From assembly GCA_013368445.1 (NCBI GenBank), contig JAACJO010000014.1, positions 124,001 to 188,000 on the forward strand: 64,000 nucleotides of DNA, given 5' to 3'. Source of the stretch: Leucocoprinus leucothites. Lineage: Eukaryota > Basidiomycota > Agaricomycetes > Agaricales > Agaricaceae. Position numbers and translations under genes: made by a program. Under the pieces are notes generated by a model. The model made no database searches and was not told the origin of the DNA. It saw only the letters and a program-made list of their open reading frames with translations. Shown piece after piece: positions 10,758-24,368 of this stretch (the first letter of the stretch is position 1; every line of letters begins with the position of its first letter).

Positions 10758-12613
10758 TCAGAAGCTCTCGGAGGGGAACGACACAGAAGCAAATCTCATG
10801 GCAGCGAGTCGAACGGTATTACCGTTGTTCCTAGGCAAGCCAAGGCTCATCATACTCAGGTAAAACCGGGCACCCTAAGATTTGGCCTGATAAATAATGG
10901 ATGTCATAGCTAAGAGTTTTGTGACAGACCAGTAACGGGATGAGTGTCATCCATAGCCTGGACATATGCGTTAGCCTGGAGCAAAGGCGATGAGCAAGAA
11001 TTAACCCACATAACGGCCGGCAACCAGAGACACTGCACTGGATCTGAGAGGAAATCCAGGACGAGGATACAGGCGTATGAGACTGTAAGATAAACTGATC
11101 AGCGGGCGGCAGGGCATGCACAACACAGATCAACCGACATATAGTGCTACAATCCAAATATTAGTCAAAATAGAAAGTTGTAACGCAGAATGTACTCACC
11201 CTACAAAGTAGCCAGCCCCTTGGCGTAGAAGAAGGAAAAAGGTCGGAAGCATCTCGTTTATCTCAAAAACCGAATTAAGGTGGAAACTGGGGTCCGACCG
11301 GACCTCTCTGGCGCCTTTCATAAATTGAACCACTGTGACAGTGAAGTAGTAGACTATAGGTCGTCAGGTGCCAGAGTTACAAACTATAAGACGACAACTC
11401 ACACTGAGCGAGCACGGGGATGAATCTAAGTAGCAGAAGCTCACCATTCAATATCAATATCATCGCGATGCAATGAAAACTGAACCTACAACAGAATGTC
11501 TTGCGCTTTAGACTTACGATTATACATATAGAGGTTGCACCCCACTGGCACTACTTGAGCGAGTGCTTCCCGAGATCCAGGTCCAATCACGTTATCAATG
11601 ATTAAGATACAGAAAAGCGCCTGAAAGGAGATCATTTCAGCACTCTTAAAAAGCGAAGAACACAAGTCGTACAAGGACGTGCACTAAGCAATGGATTGTT
11701 TCTTGGTCAGTGTGAGGTTAAAAGGGCATATTGTTAAGCGACTAACCAAGGAAGACTACGACGGTCGTAAACCGAACTTTAAATCGGCTGCTCAGCCCTG
11801 AGAGAGACGTAACAAAAGAGGTGCTCACTCCTCTGGTTTGTGCGACACAAAGCATCCAACCTAATAAGTATCAGAACGTCTGGGATAATGGTTGAGAACG
11901 TGGTTCTGAATTACAAATGAGGCTTCAGTTTGAAATAGTTGCTTCAAAGAAGGCTCACGTAGCCATCCAGACAATCTGCCATGCGTAGCACCTTCATAAT
12001 GTTCGGTAATTGGAAAGGTAATACAGGGTATAGAACATACCACTGTGATACTGCTTGAGTTTATAGGTCAAGTGAATACGCGCCACTGAGATGGCTCACC
12101 TTCTCTGGTGGATCCACTATGGTAGTAAAACCTGAAAGAGGAAAGAGCTTCTTAGCTGCGTATACCTGATATTGATATGGTCAGGGCGTACCGACAAGGT
12201 TTACGCTGTTGAACAAAGGCGGCTCAGTGAATGACACAGACGAGAAGTGAATTATGCTCACAATGCGATCATCGGAAAGTAGTATCGGGATATTAGATAT
12301 AAGACCTTGCTCGCCGACCATTGTTTTCTAAGGAGACCACGTTTAGGTTTACAGATTACCGAGACGGGCTGCTTACCGCCAAACCAAATCCATCTAAGAA
12401 ACCGTGAGCAATAAGAACGGATCACTGAAAAAAAAAACTGCAGCGAACCTCAAGGTCCATAGTAAGGAATATGTCATAAATCAATAACGATGCTCCGATA
12501 GCTGCATTGGTGTCCGTCAGCTCTGCGGAGACGATGTGCAGCTTCTTGGACTCACCCGAAGCAGTGCCAAGGTATAGAAAGCCTTTAGGCGTTAGTACCG
12601 ACGACTCAGCCAT
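10758..12613 (-). CDS. DUF6533-like multi-pass membrane protein, copy B
   Basis: Paralog of the gene at 7446-9355, in the same orientation. From ATG 12613 it reads MAESSVLTPKGFLYLGTAS, intron, AIGASLLIYDIFLTMDLE, a 17-base microexon at 12377-12393 (MDLVW), then KQWSASKVLYLISRYYFPMI. Downstream exons align one by one with copy A: FTTIVDPPEK, CYAWQIVWMA, IIPDVLILIRLDALC, LFCILIIDNVIGPG, CILVLDFLSDPVQCLWLPAV and RFYLSMMSLGLPRNNGNTVR, ending at TGA 10758-10760. The start choice rests on alignment with copy A. Both coding and splice positions are kept, so both copies look maintained by selection. Function is unknown; the family is expanded in Agaricomycetes. Confidence 0.7.
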
Positions 12614-15600
12614 GCGGACGGAAGGATGCAGATAGAAGGTGGGCTCGTGGCCCACTTATAAGCTAAGAGGGATCGACGAAGTGAGGGAAACGGGGCAGCC
12701 GGGAACTTATAGTGTTACGCAGGTAGGCCAGTTATATGAACTGTGGGGTTCAACTTGCATGACCCCCTGAAAAAAAGAAGACCGCTAAATGCCGGCTTAG
12801 GATTAAGAGGGAGCACCATGCTGATCGTGATCCATCCCCACAAATCAGTACTTAGCTGTCCTAGGCTAGCTTGACCCTGTTGAAGGAATGAACTGAACCA
12901 TGTTTGGACCATACACGTTCACTCTTTTGTATTCGTCCGGGCTCTGATTCTTTGTCAATAACCGACTTTGAGGATATGTAGCCTCTAACTATCCGTTGGA
13001 TTGTATCATGTAGCTGTAACGTGTCAGGACTGGTTTTTGGGAAGTAAGGGTGGTGGATTTGGAGGAGATGATGGGATCGGAAGGGACACAAGTTGAGGTC
13101 AGGGTCAGAGGATCGGAAGAATCGACATTACGTCACTCGTGCTTGTGCACTCTTGGTCATTGAAATATTGACTGAGTCCATCAATCATCCATTCGATACT
13201 ACTGCTCAGGTGGCAAATAAACTGCTATCGCTAGCCCAGGCTTAACCAGAACTGCAATAATCTCAGGACCCTCATGGTGTTCCAAAGGCCGCCCTTTCTT
13301 GATTCGGATAACGATCATATTCCGAGATGAGGCCTCTTGGCCTCTTCATTCTTCCACTTAACTTATCTCGCGACGTAAAAGATACCGCTACGGTACCCCG
13401 CTGCTTTCGGTAAATAAAGATATCCATTCCCGAGACAGATGGGACTCTATTTAAGGCATCGCATCTAATTGATTGCGACACGATCAAGCTATGTATTAAC
13501 CTTCAATGGGCGTCATTCAATTTTATCCACATGAGGCAAAGCACACAGATCATTGCGATACGTCGATCCCGGTTTCGAAGGCACCGGGGTTCAAAGTAGC
13601 TCTGAACATTCTTGCTTTGATGACTTCAGCGAGTGTTTTCTAATCCGCTCAGTTGGTGGCGTACTAGAAGTCCTTCTACTAGTAAGGTACATGCCAAACG
13701 AATGTCCGGCCAAGGTAATTGTCATGTCGCACCCCAACTCATAGCCCGAAATTTCTCCGATTCAGACAGTTGGTGGGTGTACAATGCAGCTAACCTCAGG
13801 GTGTTGTATGGTACTATGTGCAGCTATAAGTAAATGCTCATTCTGCGAAGCGTAAGATTCTCGCTTATCTTGGACTTGACAATATGAGTGTGTATACGGG
13901 AGGCGACCCAAAAGTGAAATTAGGTTCACCCACTTCAATAAGCTTCAAGGGGAACGAGAACGTCGAGAAATGGCTCACACAACTCCAAATTCTCGCAGGT
14001 AACTTGACGTACTAACGAGAAGTTCACGGATGAATAAGGAGACGGAGGAAAATTCTTAACTTGGGTTAGCCCGACTAATAATGCCGTCATTCGGATTTGC
14101 GCCGATCGAAAGGTACTATTGGTCCTCTTAACCTCTTCAGTTACGCTGCAAGTGTCAATTGAAGTCTAGGCCGATCTCTAAACATGGTAAGAAGGTCGCT
14201 AACGACTCTTCTATATAACTGACACAAGATGGAGCTCAGGTAACATCTCGGATTCGACTGGAGCGCTGAATATCTCCGTTGCTATAGTTTGAACTCGAGG
14301 ACCACTCGCGCGTGGACTGTGTGCAGCTTAGGGCATCCGAACGCCCGACTTTAGTTAATGCATCAGAGATGGCAGCGGAAAATACTGTCGGGAGAAACCA
14401 GCACTTATTCTCCTATACACCTGGGCCAACGCGATAAAGGATTCATGAAATTCAATGATTGCAAATTTCGAATGTACTCACGTACTGGATGGGGTGTACA
14501 TGTAAGCCACTGGGTGAGTTCCTGAAAATGGTCAAAAATCTGAATGCTGGCGAATGCCGTTGACGACTCGATACTGAAGTTATTGAGATCTATTTGTAGT
14601 CTCATACGTACTCGGCGACTCGAATGAATACTAGCTGAATGCTGAAATAAAACCACGACGGACCTCTGAAAATTCAGTTGAGTCTGAACTCCCCGCCTTT
14701 AAATATGAATCTTAAGCGTAGCGCTATGATGATACCAGTGAGAGGATCGTGAGCTAAATTAGCGGCGGGGGGACTATCAGCGTACCTCCGATGCAATCCC
14801 GACGTTCGTAACGTCGACAGACGCTGTAGTCTTTACCAAGATAACTGCAGCAGTCTTTAATGCCCTGTAATTCGAGTGCCTTCTGACGCAGAGACAAGAT
14901 CAATTTGCGTCCATTCCGAACTCGCAGACGCCAACTTTCCAGGCGTCGTGGGGACTCTACTTGTTTTATCCCAGGACCCGCCTAATCATATCCTCCGCTT
15001 GTCTGCCCTGTATAACGTGAACGACCACCACTAATACTTAAGTGCATCGGCGATCCCGTCGCACGCTTCGAAAGTGTTAATGCGATGGAGTTCTATAGAT
15101 CTCATTCAGAGAAAAAGCGCTCGTCGGCGGCCGTGCGTAGGCGCTTGTGTTTTCGTGATTTGATATCTTTGGGCGGTTGATTGAGAGATAGGAGCTGGGG
15201 AGTGAGATGATTTGTAGTGGGAGGATTGTTCCATGTGTGGGTGTGGGAGGGAAGGCAGAGTTTGAGGAGATCATCCAATTATGTAGTAAGTTATTGCAGT
15301 GGACACTAAGACTTGAAGTTTGTTACGATCCAACGGCGAGCTACCTGATGGGATGAAGAATGTACATCAAGTGACTTTGTTGTGTTGCAACATAACTACC
15401 GCGGACTTAGGGCTTTCAAAAGCTTCGCTTGTAATCGTGAGAAAATACATCCTTAATCGTACCACAGCCCTGTCCAATGCGGGATGCGTCACGGTGACAA
15501 GTCGACAACACATGGCCACACCGGAATCATCTTTCGACATCGACATTAACCGTATCAACATCAGGATCAACGTCAAACATCACAGACTCCTTTTGAGTAA

Positions 15601-15885
15601 AGGAGATTACACTCTGCTCCTTGCCTCTCTCTCTCTCTCTTTGGCTTAAGTGGCAGTACTTGCCTGTTCGTTCACTTGGTCTCTTGGCGCTCGTGTCAAA
15701 GTTCTGGGCTTGTGAACGTCAGCTCTTTTTTTGGTTGATCTGCGTCTTGCTACTAGCTGCGGTGGCGCGCTGTAGACGAAGAAGCCGTCTTGGTATTGGG
15801 ATTAGTATTGGATTTTTGATTTGTAATAACGAGTGGCGGGCTCGTGTTTTTAACACCTTTTCGCTTTCTTTCTACATCGTCGACG
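12614..15885. other. 3.3 kb with no recognisable gene
   Basis: I translated short frames on both strands and found none with family motifs, plausible exon joins or repeat structure. Open frames at 12861-13091 (-), 13553-13744 (+), 14405-14656 (-) and 15320-15649 (+) look random. A (CT)n tract lies at about 15627-15642, just before the next gene's leader. The region may hold decayed sequence or non-coding transcripts. Confidence 0.5.
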
Positions 15886-17758
15886 ATGGCCTCTTCCTCC
15901 TCACCAACGCCAGCGCCAATACCCATGCTCACCCCCTCCCCTTCCTTTACACCATCAGCGATACAAACCGCTCTCACGTCACCCGACATCCTCGACCACA
16001 TCCTCGAACATCTCGCACTAACACCGTACACATGGTCACTTCCTTCGGAAGAGGTGATATCTATGCGACGAACGTTGAGGAATGCTGCGTTGGTGAATAA
16101 GAGGGATTGGTTAGAGCCGAGTTTGGATAGGCTGTGGAGGAGTTTGGATAAGCTGTTTCCGCTGTTTAGGCTGTTGAAGGCGTTTTGGAGGAGTGATTCT
16201 ACGTATGTGAGTGGTTCATGCTGTTAGGGATGGAATACTTTGTTGATGGAGGGAGGAATGTAGGTGTTAAGAGGGGAAGTGACGGAACGGGATTGGGAGA
16301 GGTTTGATTATTATGCAAAGAGAGTGAAGAGTTTCTGTTATACTCGCGATCCGGACTCGTTGGATATAGCCATGCACGTCTACTTTCGAATCGCACAACT
16401 CCGAAAAGCACCGTTACTTCCTTCATTAGCGACATCTCAAATGCCCACACATATCTCAAGACGACTTTCTCATCTCCTCGATCTGTTTGTTCCTCACGCC
16501 CTCTCTCAAGATACTTGATTTTGAAAAGATAACGGGGGTGGAGGATAAATTGATTGGGACGTTTGTGCATACGTTGTTATGTGAGGGAGCGAGGATTGAG
16601 AGTGTGAGGTTGGTGGGGGAAGGGTTGACGAGGGATACGTTGGGGTATTTGGGGAGGTGTGTGTGGTTGAGGAGTTTGGTGGTGAGTGGGATGGGGAGAC
16701 ATGTTGGGGTGGAGGTTGTTAGGAGTTTGGGAAGGATACCGGGGTTGGAGAGGTTGGAGTTGGATTTGGAGGAGAGTGGGTTGTTGAGTGTGGATGGGAG
16801 TGAGGTGATTCCGGCTTCGGGTGCGTCGAGTTGGCAGGAGGCCCAAGCGAGGGTAGGACTGATGTTGGGTGTGGGTGGGGATGGTAGCGGCGGCGCTAGT
16901 GGTGGTGGTGGCGTTGGTGGTAGTGGTAGTGGTGAGATGGTATTTGAGAATGGCGGGGAAGAAGAGGAGTTGGGGTTTAGAGAGTTGACAACATTGGAGT
17001 TTGTCGCGCCGCTTTCGTTTGTCAAGACGTTTCTGATGCAAATTGGAACGACGCAGCTGCGGCATATTGGGATTGAGAGTTCGCGAGAAGGGGTCGTGGA
17101 CAGACGCGACTTGTTGGCGTGTATTGTGCGGAGATGGAGGGATACAGTGACGTATATTCGGATGGTGCATTCTGCAGGGGGAGCGGATGCTGACGACGAT
17201 GACAACGACAACGAGGAGACGTTTGCTCCGAAAATCTCAATAGACACGCTCTCGCCGCTGCTCAGTCTTACAAAACTCGAACATCTCGAAATCGAGAATT
17301 ATAGGTTGGAGTTGACGGGTTCTGATATAACAGACATGGCAAATGCGCCGTGGGCTCAAACGATTCATACACTACATCTACCGTTTATGGGCACAGGAAC
17401 TCAACGACCGCACGTCCTTTCACTCGACGTGCTCTCTCGACGGTTTCCCGAACTACGCTACCTCACGATCCCACTTGACACGACCGAGTTTTCCGTGTTA
17501 CCGGTAGAAGAGTGGGGAAGAGTGAGCGTACACCGATTACAGACGTTGACGGTGGCGAGTCCGGATGAACCTTTGGAGCTCCGACGTGCAATGCGGCTAG
17601 CTCGAGTAATTGACCGGATGTTTCCTTTTTTGGTAAAAGTACGGGCGTCGGAGGAGCGGACTGGCGGGCGGTGGCTGCAGATACACCAGATGGTAAAGAT
17701 GTGCCAGTCTGTGCGGTGTGAGGCAGTGGAGATCTTGCGTAACAACAGCAGTACATAG
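15886..17758 (+). CDS. F-box/LRR-like protein with one apparent frameshift
   Basis: ATG 15886 begins a Ser/Pro-rich leader, followed by SPDILDHILEHLALTPYTWS and LRNAALVNKRDWLEPSLDRL WRSLDKLFPL, an F-box-like helix set. An intron (gtgagt at about 16207 to gaatgtag 16262) leads to VLRGEVTERDWERFDYYAKR, a block common in agaricomycete F-box proteins, and then RKAPLLPSL. The expected continuation RHLKCPHISQDDFL is in the next frame, starting at 16430, with TAG at 16427 in that frame. Homologous proteins run through PLLPSLRxL without a break, so one extra G near 16429 (or an unusual splice) shifts the frame. The rest, to TAG 17756, is a leucine-rich solenoid with a Gly/Ser-rich loop (about 16885-16935). 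It may be a pseudogene, or intact in life. Confidence 0.65.
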
Positions 17759-17927
17759 AGATAAATATAGTATGTTCACGTGATGCGAAAGTCACACGGT
17801 GGAGATCAGGCTGCTTTGACGACCCAGCCACGGCCCAGTCCTCTCTGCCCGTTCTACGCTCCCTTCCTTTTTCCCTTTCCTCTCCGCCCCACCCCTCCTC
17901 CTCCTCTCTGTCGCAGGGCTTGCAGCG
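17759..17927 (+). promoter_or_regulatory. Promoter/leader of the chitin synthase gene
   Basis: Only 169 bases separate the F-box-like stop from the chitin synthase ATG. The last 80 bases are strongly pyrimidine-rich (cttccttttt..., 17860-17915), a common feature of fungal core promoters and 5' leaders. No clear TATA box was seen. Confidence 0.4.
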
Positions 17928-20900
17928 ATGAATCGCAAGTCTTCTGCGAATATGAATGCGCACCAGCGGCTGGAGGCTGCGACTGACCTGGCAGCACTGC
18001 CAAATGTGAGCGACGACCTGGTGGTTGCGTGTCTGCGTGAACGATTCATGGCAGACTCGATATACACCAGTCTTGGCTCTTGTTGCCTTGTCGTTCTTAA
18101 TCCCCATAAATACGTGCCCTCCAATGCCGATTCGGTCCTTCACAAGTATGCCGCAGAGTATAGAGACTCTTCAGAGCATAAGGACTCTTCTCTACCCCCG
18201 CACATTTTCCAACTTGCCAATAATGCCTACTATCACATGCGCAGGACTACCCAGGACCAAAGCATTCTCTTCAGGTGCGTTCTGTGTTGTCAGCCCCCCT
18301 TGTTTGTGATCTTCGGTCTGACATGCCCTTGTGTGTGTGTGTGCGTGTGTGCAATTTTTTTTTGATTGATGTAGCGGCGAGTCGGGCAGTGGTAAATCCG
18401 AGAACCGACGTCTCGCCATCAAGACTCTCCTCGAGCTCAGCGTTTCCAACCCTGGCAAAAAGGGCTCAAAACTCGCCACTCAAGTCCCCGCTGCCGAATT
18501 CGTCATCGAGTCGTTTGGCAATGCACGCACGCTATTCAATCCTAATGCCTCTCGTTTCGGAAAATACACAGAGTTGCAGTTTACGGAACGTGGACGCCTC
18601 TGTGGTATCAAGACGCTTGATTATTACTTGGAGCGTAATCGGGTTTCGGCTGTTCCTTCTGGGGAACGCAATTTCCATATTTTTTATTATTTGGTGGCGG
18701 GTGCGACTCCGGAGGAGAGACAGCATTTGCATTTGTTGGACAAGACGATGTATAGGTATCTCGGTCAACGTGGACCGGGAGGTGTAGGAGCTGTTGGAGG
18801 AAGACTGCAGGCCGGTCGCGATGACGACGCACTTCGCTTCGACCAACTCAAAGTCGCTCTCAAAACCATCGGCATGTCCAAACGCCACGTCGCACAAACC
18901 TGTCAACTCATCGCTGCCATTCTTCATCTCGGCAATCTCGAATTCACTATCGACAGACATCGTAACGAGGATGCTGCGGTAGTGCGGAACACGGATATAC
19001 TCGAGGTGGTTGCCGACTTTCTGGGTGTGTCGCCTTCTGCTCTCGAGTCGGCACTGTCGTACAAGACCAAGTTGGTCAAAAAGGAGTTGTGTACGGTGTT
19101 TTTGGATCCGGATGGTGCTTCCGATAACCGTGATGATCTCGCCAAGACGCTCTATTCCCTTCTCTTTGCGTGGTTGAACGAACATATCAATCAACGGTTC
19201 TGCAAAGATGATTTCTCCACCTTCATCGGCCTTTTCGATCTTCCCGGCCCGCAGAACATGACTAGCCGACCCAACTCCCTCGATCAATTTTGCATCAATT
19301 TCGCAAATGAACGATTACAGCATTTCATACAGAAGCGTTTATTCGAGGCACATGTCAACGAGTACAATATTGAAGGCATTACGCATCTCGTACCGCAGGT
19401 CCCGTATTTTGACAATGCCGAGTGTATTCGGTTGTTGCAGAATCAGCCGGGTGGTTTGATTCATATTATGGATGATCAAGCCCGTCGTGTGCCGAAGAAG
19501 ACGGATCATACTATGGTCGAGGCTTTCCAAAAACGTTGGGGCAATCATTCTTCTTTCAAAGCTGGTGCCATCGACCGTTCTGGATTCCCGACGTTCACTA
19601 TCAACCATTTCAATGGTGCTGTCACTTACTCTTCCGAAAACTTCCTCGAGCGGAACTTGGATGCTATCAATCCGGATTTCGTGTCGCTCTTGAGAGGGAC
19701 AGTGGCTGGCGAGGCTGCGGTAGGGGGGTTGAACGATGGTACGGGCTTAGGGTCGATTAATCCGTTTGTGAAGGGATTGTTTTCGAACAAGGCGATTGCT
19801 ACGCAGGCTCACCCGAGGAATGAAGATACAATCGTGAGTGCGCAGCAGGCTGTGAAGCCTATGCGTGCACCTAGTACGAGGAGGAAAGGGACTGTCAAGA
19901 GGAATTTGGGGATCAAGGATTCTCCTGGGTTCCCTGATATTGATGAAAAGGATGATGAAGACAGTGGGCTCTTACACCCGAACTCGAGTTCCGCAGCACA
20001 GCATCAATTAACGTCATCTTCACCCTGCGTCGCAGGTGAATTCCGCTCGGCACTGGATACCCTCTTTGAAACATTCGAGGAGACACAAACGTGGTATCTA
20101 TTCTGCATCAACCCTAATGATTCGCAGCTACCGAATCAACTGGAGGGAAGGTCGGTGAAAGGGCAGGTGAGGAGTATTGGGTTGAGTGAGGTTGCGAAGA
20201 GGTGTGCTACCGTACTTGAGGTTGGGATGACGCCGGAGGAGTTTTGTGAGAGGTATAGGGAGGGATTGGAGGGTGTTGGTGTGAGTGAGGGAGATGGGAG
20301 GGAGAGGGCTATGCAGGCGAGGACGGCGTTTGGGTTGGGTGAGAGGGATTTGGTGTTGGGTCAGCATAAGGTGTGTGTGTTTTTTGTTTCTATTTTTAGA
20401 TGAGAAGGAGAAGGCTGATGTGGTGGGGCTTAGGTGTTTTTGTCGCAAAAGGCTTTCCATCTGTTTGAGGATCAGTTGAGGTCGAGGGATGTTGAAGAGC
20501 AGAAGAGGAACAGGATTAGAGATGCTGAAGCTGAAGCTGGTTTGGACCCTCGTGGTATCGCGGATCCGTATGCGCCGTACCGTGCCCCTGGTGAAGAACT
20601 TGAAGGCTGGGGAGCGTATAGTGACAACATGAATGGGTCGTCTCAGGCTCTACCGCTTGTTGCCAATGCGTCACCGTTCCAACGCGCGGATTTGTACAAC
20701 AACAACGACAATTCGTCTGATTTTGATGAGAACAAGTCTTTGCGCTCGGAGGATTACGATGGTCGTAGTCGGTATACGTCTAACCGTGACGACTCGGTGT
20801 CGAATTTCGGTTCGGAGAGTTATGCGCCTTCGAGGAATATGTTCCAGAATACGGACAAGCGCGGGCTGTTGGGTGATAAAGAAGCTCAGTTGGCGGGCGA

Positions 20901-23900
20901 GATTGCGGATAATGAGACGACGGAGGTGCTCAAAGAATCTGCGGCTCGTCGGCGCTGGGTCGCACTCTGTTGGTTATTGACGTGGTGGATACCTACGCCC
21001 TTCCTTACTCACCTCGGCCGCATGAAGCGATTGGACGTACGACAAGCTTGGCGCGAAAAGCTGGCTTTGAATCTGCTCATCTGGTTCATTTGTGGATGTG
21101 CGGTGTTTGTGATTGCGGTGTTGGGAGATTTGATTTGTCCGACGGAGCATATTTTTAATCGGAGTGAGTTGCAGAGTCATAGTGTTGAGTTTAGTCCGGG
21201 GAATGTGTATACGAGTGTGAGGGGGGAGGTGTTTGATTTGACGCAGCTGGCGTCGACGCATCAGAGGTTTGTGTCGGTTGTGCCGGAGAAGTCGGTGTTG
21301 AAGTATGGAGGGTTGGTGGCGGATAATATTTTCCCTGTTCAGGTGAGTTTTTGTTCTTGGTGTTTTTGAGGTTTGGGAAACTGATGTGGGGTTTTTCTTT
21401 GTAGGTCAGCGCGTTGTGTAACGGGATTGATGGGAATGTATCGCCTTATGTTGTTCTCAACTCTGTGAACAACACCGATCCGAATGCGCAGTACCATGAT
21501 TTCCGGTTTTTCACGAATGATTCGAGGCCGGATTGGTATTTCGAGTCGATGGTCGTTATGCGGTACACTTCTCGCGTGGGGTTCCTTGGGTATACGCCTA
21601 AAGAGATCAAGTCGATGGCTACTTCTGGATCCTCGGTCGCGGTTTACAATGGACTCATTTACGATCTCTCGACCTACATTACTTCCCCACCTGCGGTCCG
21701 AGTACCCTTCGGTATGGCGCCTCCTCAGGTTGATACGAAGTTTATGCATCAGAGTGTTATCGATTTGTTCCAACAGTATGCGGGGCAGGACATCACGAAA
21801 CGGCTGAACTCGCTTAATGTTGATCCTGCGATTCTGGACCGGCAGCGGATATGTTTGAGGAACTTGTTCCTCATTGGGAAAGTCGACAATCGAGAATCGC
21901 CGCAGTGTCAGTTCTCGACGTATATCCTGCTCGCGTTGTCGATCATGATGGTGGCCATTATCGGGTTCAAGTTTATCGCGTCGATTAACTTTGGAGCGGA
22001 GAGGGCGCCGGAGGATCATGACAAGTTTGTGATTTGTCAAGTGCCGTGTTATACTGAAGGCGACTCTTCACTTCGACGGACGATTGACTCGTTGGCGCAG
22101 CTCAAGTATGATGATAAGCGGAAGTTGTTGTTGGTCATTTGTGATGGGATGATTGTGGGGTCTGGGAATGATAGGCCTACGCCGAGGATTGTGTTGGATA
22201 TTTTGGGGGCGGATCCGAATTTGGATCCGGAGCCGTTGAGTTTCCAGAGTTTGGGTGAGGGAGCGAAGCAGCATAATATGGGAAAGGTGTATTCGGGGTT
22301 GTATGAGTGTAGTGGGCATGTGGTGCCGTATATGGTGGTTGTGAAGGTGGGGAAGCCGACGGAGAGGAGTAGGCCTGGGAATAGGGGAAGAGGGATAGTC
22401 AGATGATGTTGATGCATTTCTTGAATAAGGTTGGTGGTTTTCTTTAAGATTTGGTTTGAGGGTGGATACTGACGGCGTTTTTTTAGGTCCACTTTAATGC
22501 GCCGATGAACCCGCTTGAGTTGGAGATGTACCACCAGATTAAGAATGTGATTGGTGTCAACCCGACGTTTTATGAGTATTTGTTCATGGTTGATGCTGAT
22601 ACGACGGTGGATCCTATGTCTGTCAATCGCTTGATCTCTGCGTGCGTCTTTCAGTTTTGATATTTTTTTTGTGCGTGCGTTGATGGGCTTTTTTGGATAG
22701 TATGATTCATGACAAAAAGCTCCTTGGTGTTTGTGGTGAAACGGAACTGGCCAATGCGAAACAGTCGATTATCACTATGATGCAGGTATGTGTTTTTGGT
22801 TGTATGGTTTTTGTATGATGTGAATGTGCTGATGGTGTTTTTACAGGTCTATGAGTACTTCATCTCTCATCACATGGCTAAAGCTTTCGAATCCCTCTTC
22901 GGTTCCGTCACCTGTTTACCCGGTTGTTTCACGCTATATCGTCTCCGCACACCTGATACCCACAAGCCCCTACTGATCTCGAATCAAATGATCCAAGATT
23001 ACTCGGAAAACCGCGTCGATACCTTACACATGAAGAACCTCTTACATCTCGGTGAAGATCGATACCTGACGACGTTGTTGCTCAAACATTTCCCTCTGTT
23101 CAAGACGCAGTTTGTGAGGGATGCGCATGCGTACACGGTTGCCCCCGATGATTGGAAGGTGCTGCTTTCGCAGAGGCGGCGTTGGATTAACTCGACGGTG
23201 CATAACCTTGGAGAGCTTATTTTCTTGGATCAGCTTTGTGGATTTTGTTGTTTCTCGATGAGGTTTGTGGTTATGATTGATCTTTTGTCGACGATTACCC
23301 AGCCGGTTACTGTTGCCTATGTGAGTGGTGTTTTGTCATCATGAGAGATATGTTTTGGCTGATTGTGGTGTAGATCGTATACCTCGTTTACCTCGTCACT
23401 GGAGCTGGAAAGCAGATTCCTGTGATCTCGCTTATCATGATTGCTGCGATTTATGGTATTCAGGCGTTGGTGTTTGTGATGAGGAGGAAGTGGGATATGA
23501 TTGGGTGGATGATATTTTATATCATTGCGATCCCTGCGTTTTCGTTCTTCCTGCCGCTTTATTCGTTCTGGCGCATGGATGATTTCTCTTGGGGTCAGAC
23601 ACGTATTGTGTTGGGAGAGTCTGGAAAGAAGGTGGTTGTTCATGTGAGTGTTTTTTATTTGATTTGGTTTGTTGGGACAATTTTGTTGACGTTTTGTGTG
23701 TGTTATAGGACGAAGGCAAGTTCGATCCTAGGGCTATTCCTCTCAAGTCTTGGAGCGACTACGTGAGTTTTATTTTGTTTCTTTTGACGGATATGTTCTG
23801 ACTTAAGTTATGATAGGAAAATGAGCTTTGGGACAAAGAGTCTAACCACAGCATTGGCTCCTGGGTGCCTCCTGTCAAGGGCAAGATGGACTATGCCGAA

Positions 23901-24368
23901 TCCCGCACTGCGTCTCTCTACGGCCGCGAGACATACTACGAGCCCCGCAGTCAATCACCCGCTCCTTCGCAATTCGGTATGTACCCTCCTCCCGGCTACA
24001 ATTCGGGCCGCAACACGCCTCAGTCTCCCTTCCGTACAATGAGCGAAGCCAATCATCTCCTTCATCAACCGGTACCTTCACGTCCTGTCACCAATTATCT
24101 TGATATGCCTATCCCGACTACTGGTAGCCATGAGGGCTTTGATATGGGCCCGATAGGTGGTGGTTCGATGCATAGTCATGGTGGTGGATCGCCTTCTGAT
24201 GTTGAGATTGAGAGGGCGGTGCAGAATATTTTGAGGACTGCTGATCTGAATACGGTGACGAAGAGGGAGATTAGGCGGCAGTTGGAGGATGTGTTTGGGA
24301 TGGATTTGACGTCGCGCAAGACTATGATCAATGCTGCGATTGATAGAGTTCTGTTGAGCCAGGCATAG
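17928..24368 (+). CDS. Class V chitin synthase with myosin motor-like domain
   Basis: Transfers GlcNAc from UDP-GlcNAc to make wall chitin at the plasma membrane. Exons fit 17928-18274, 18375-20370, 20434-21342, 21405-22429, 22487-22641, 22701-22785, 22847-23320, 23374-23643, 23709-23762 and 23817-24368. The N-terminal half is a myosin head with P-loop GESGSGKS split by intron 1. Two membrane helices follow ([20 protein letters not shown]), then a cytochrome b5-like segment, then the catalytic domain: [41 protein letters not shown] and QRRRW. After several helices comes a C-terminal DEK-like domain ([14 protein letters not shown]). The exon sum is 5867 bases, one short of a multiple of three. 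The missing base falls after 22387, in a GGGG run within the conserved PGNRGKRDSQ. Restoring one base gives about 1955 residues, normal for the class. As written, the frame stops soon after. Probably an assembly indel. Confidence 0.9.

Noticed and set aside
15753..18143. Long open frames on the minus strand (for example 16456-17247 and 17463-18143)
   Set aside because: They overlap the F-box-like and chitin synthase coding regions, read as low-complexity Ser/Pro/Thr or His-rich shadows, and show no family motif.
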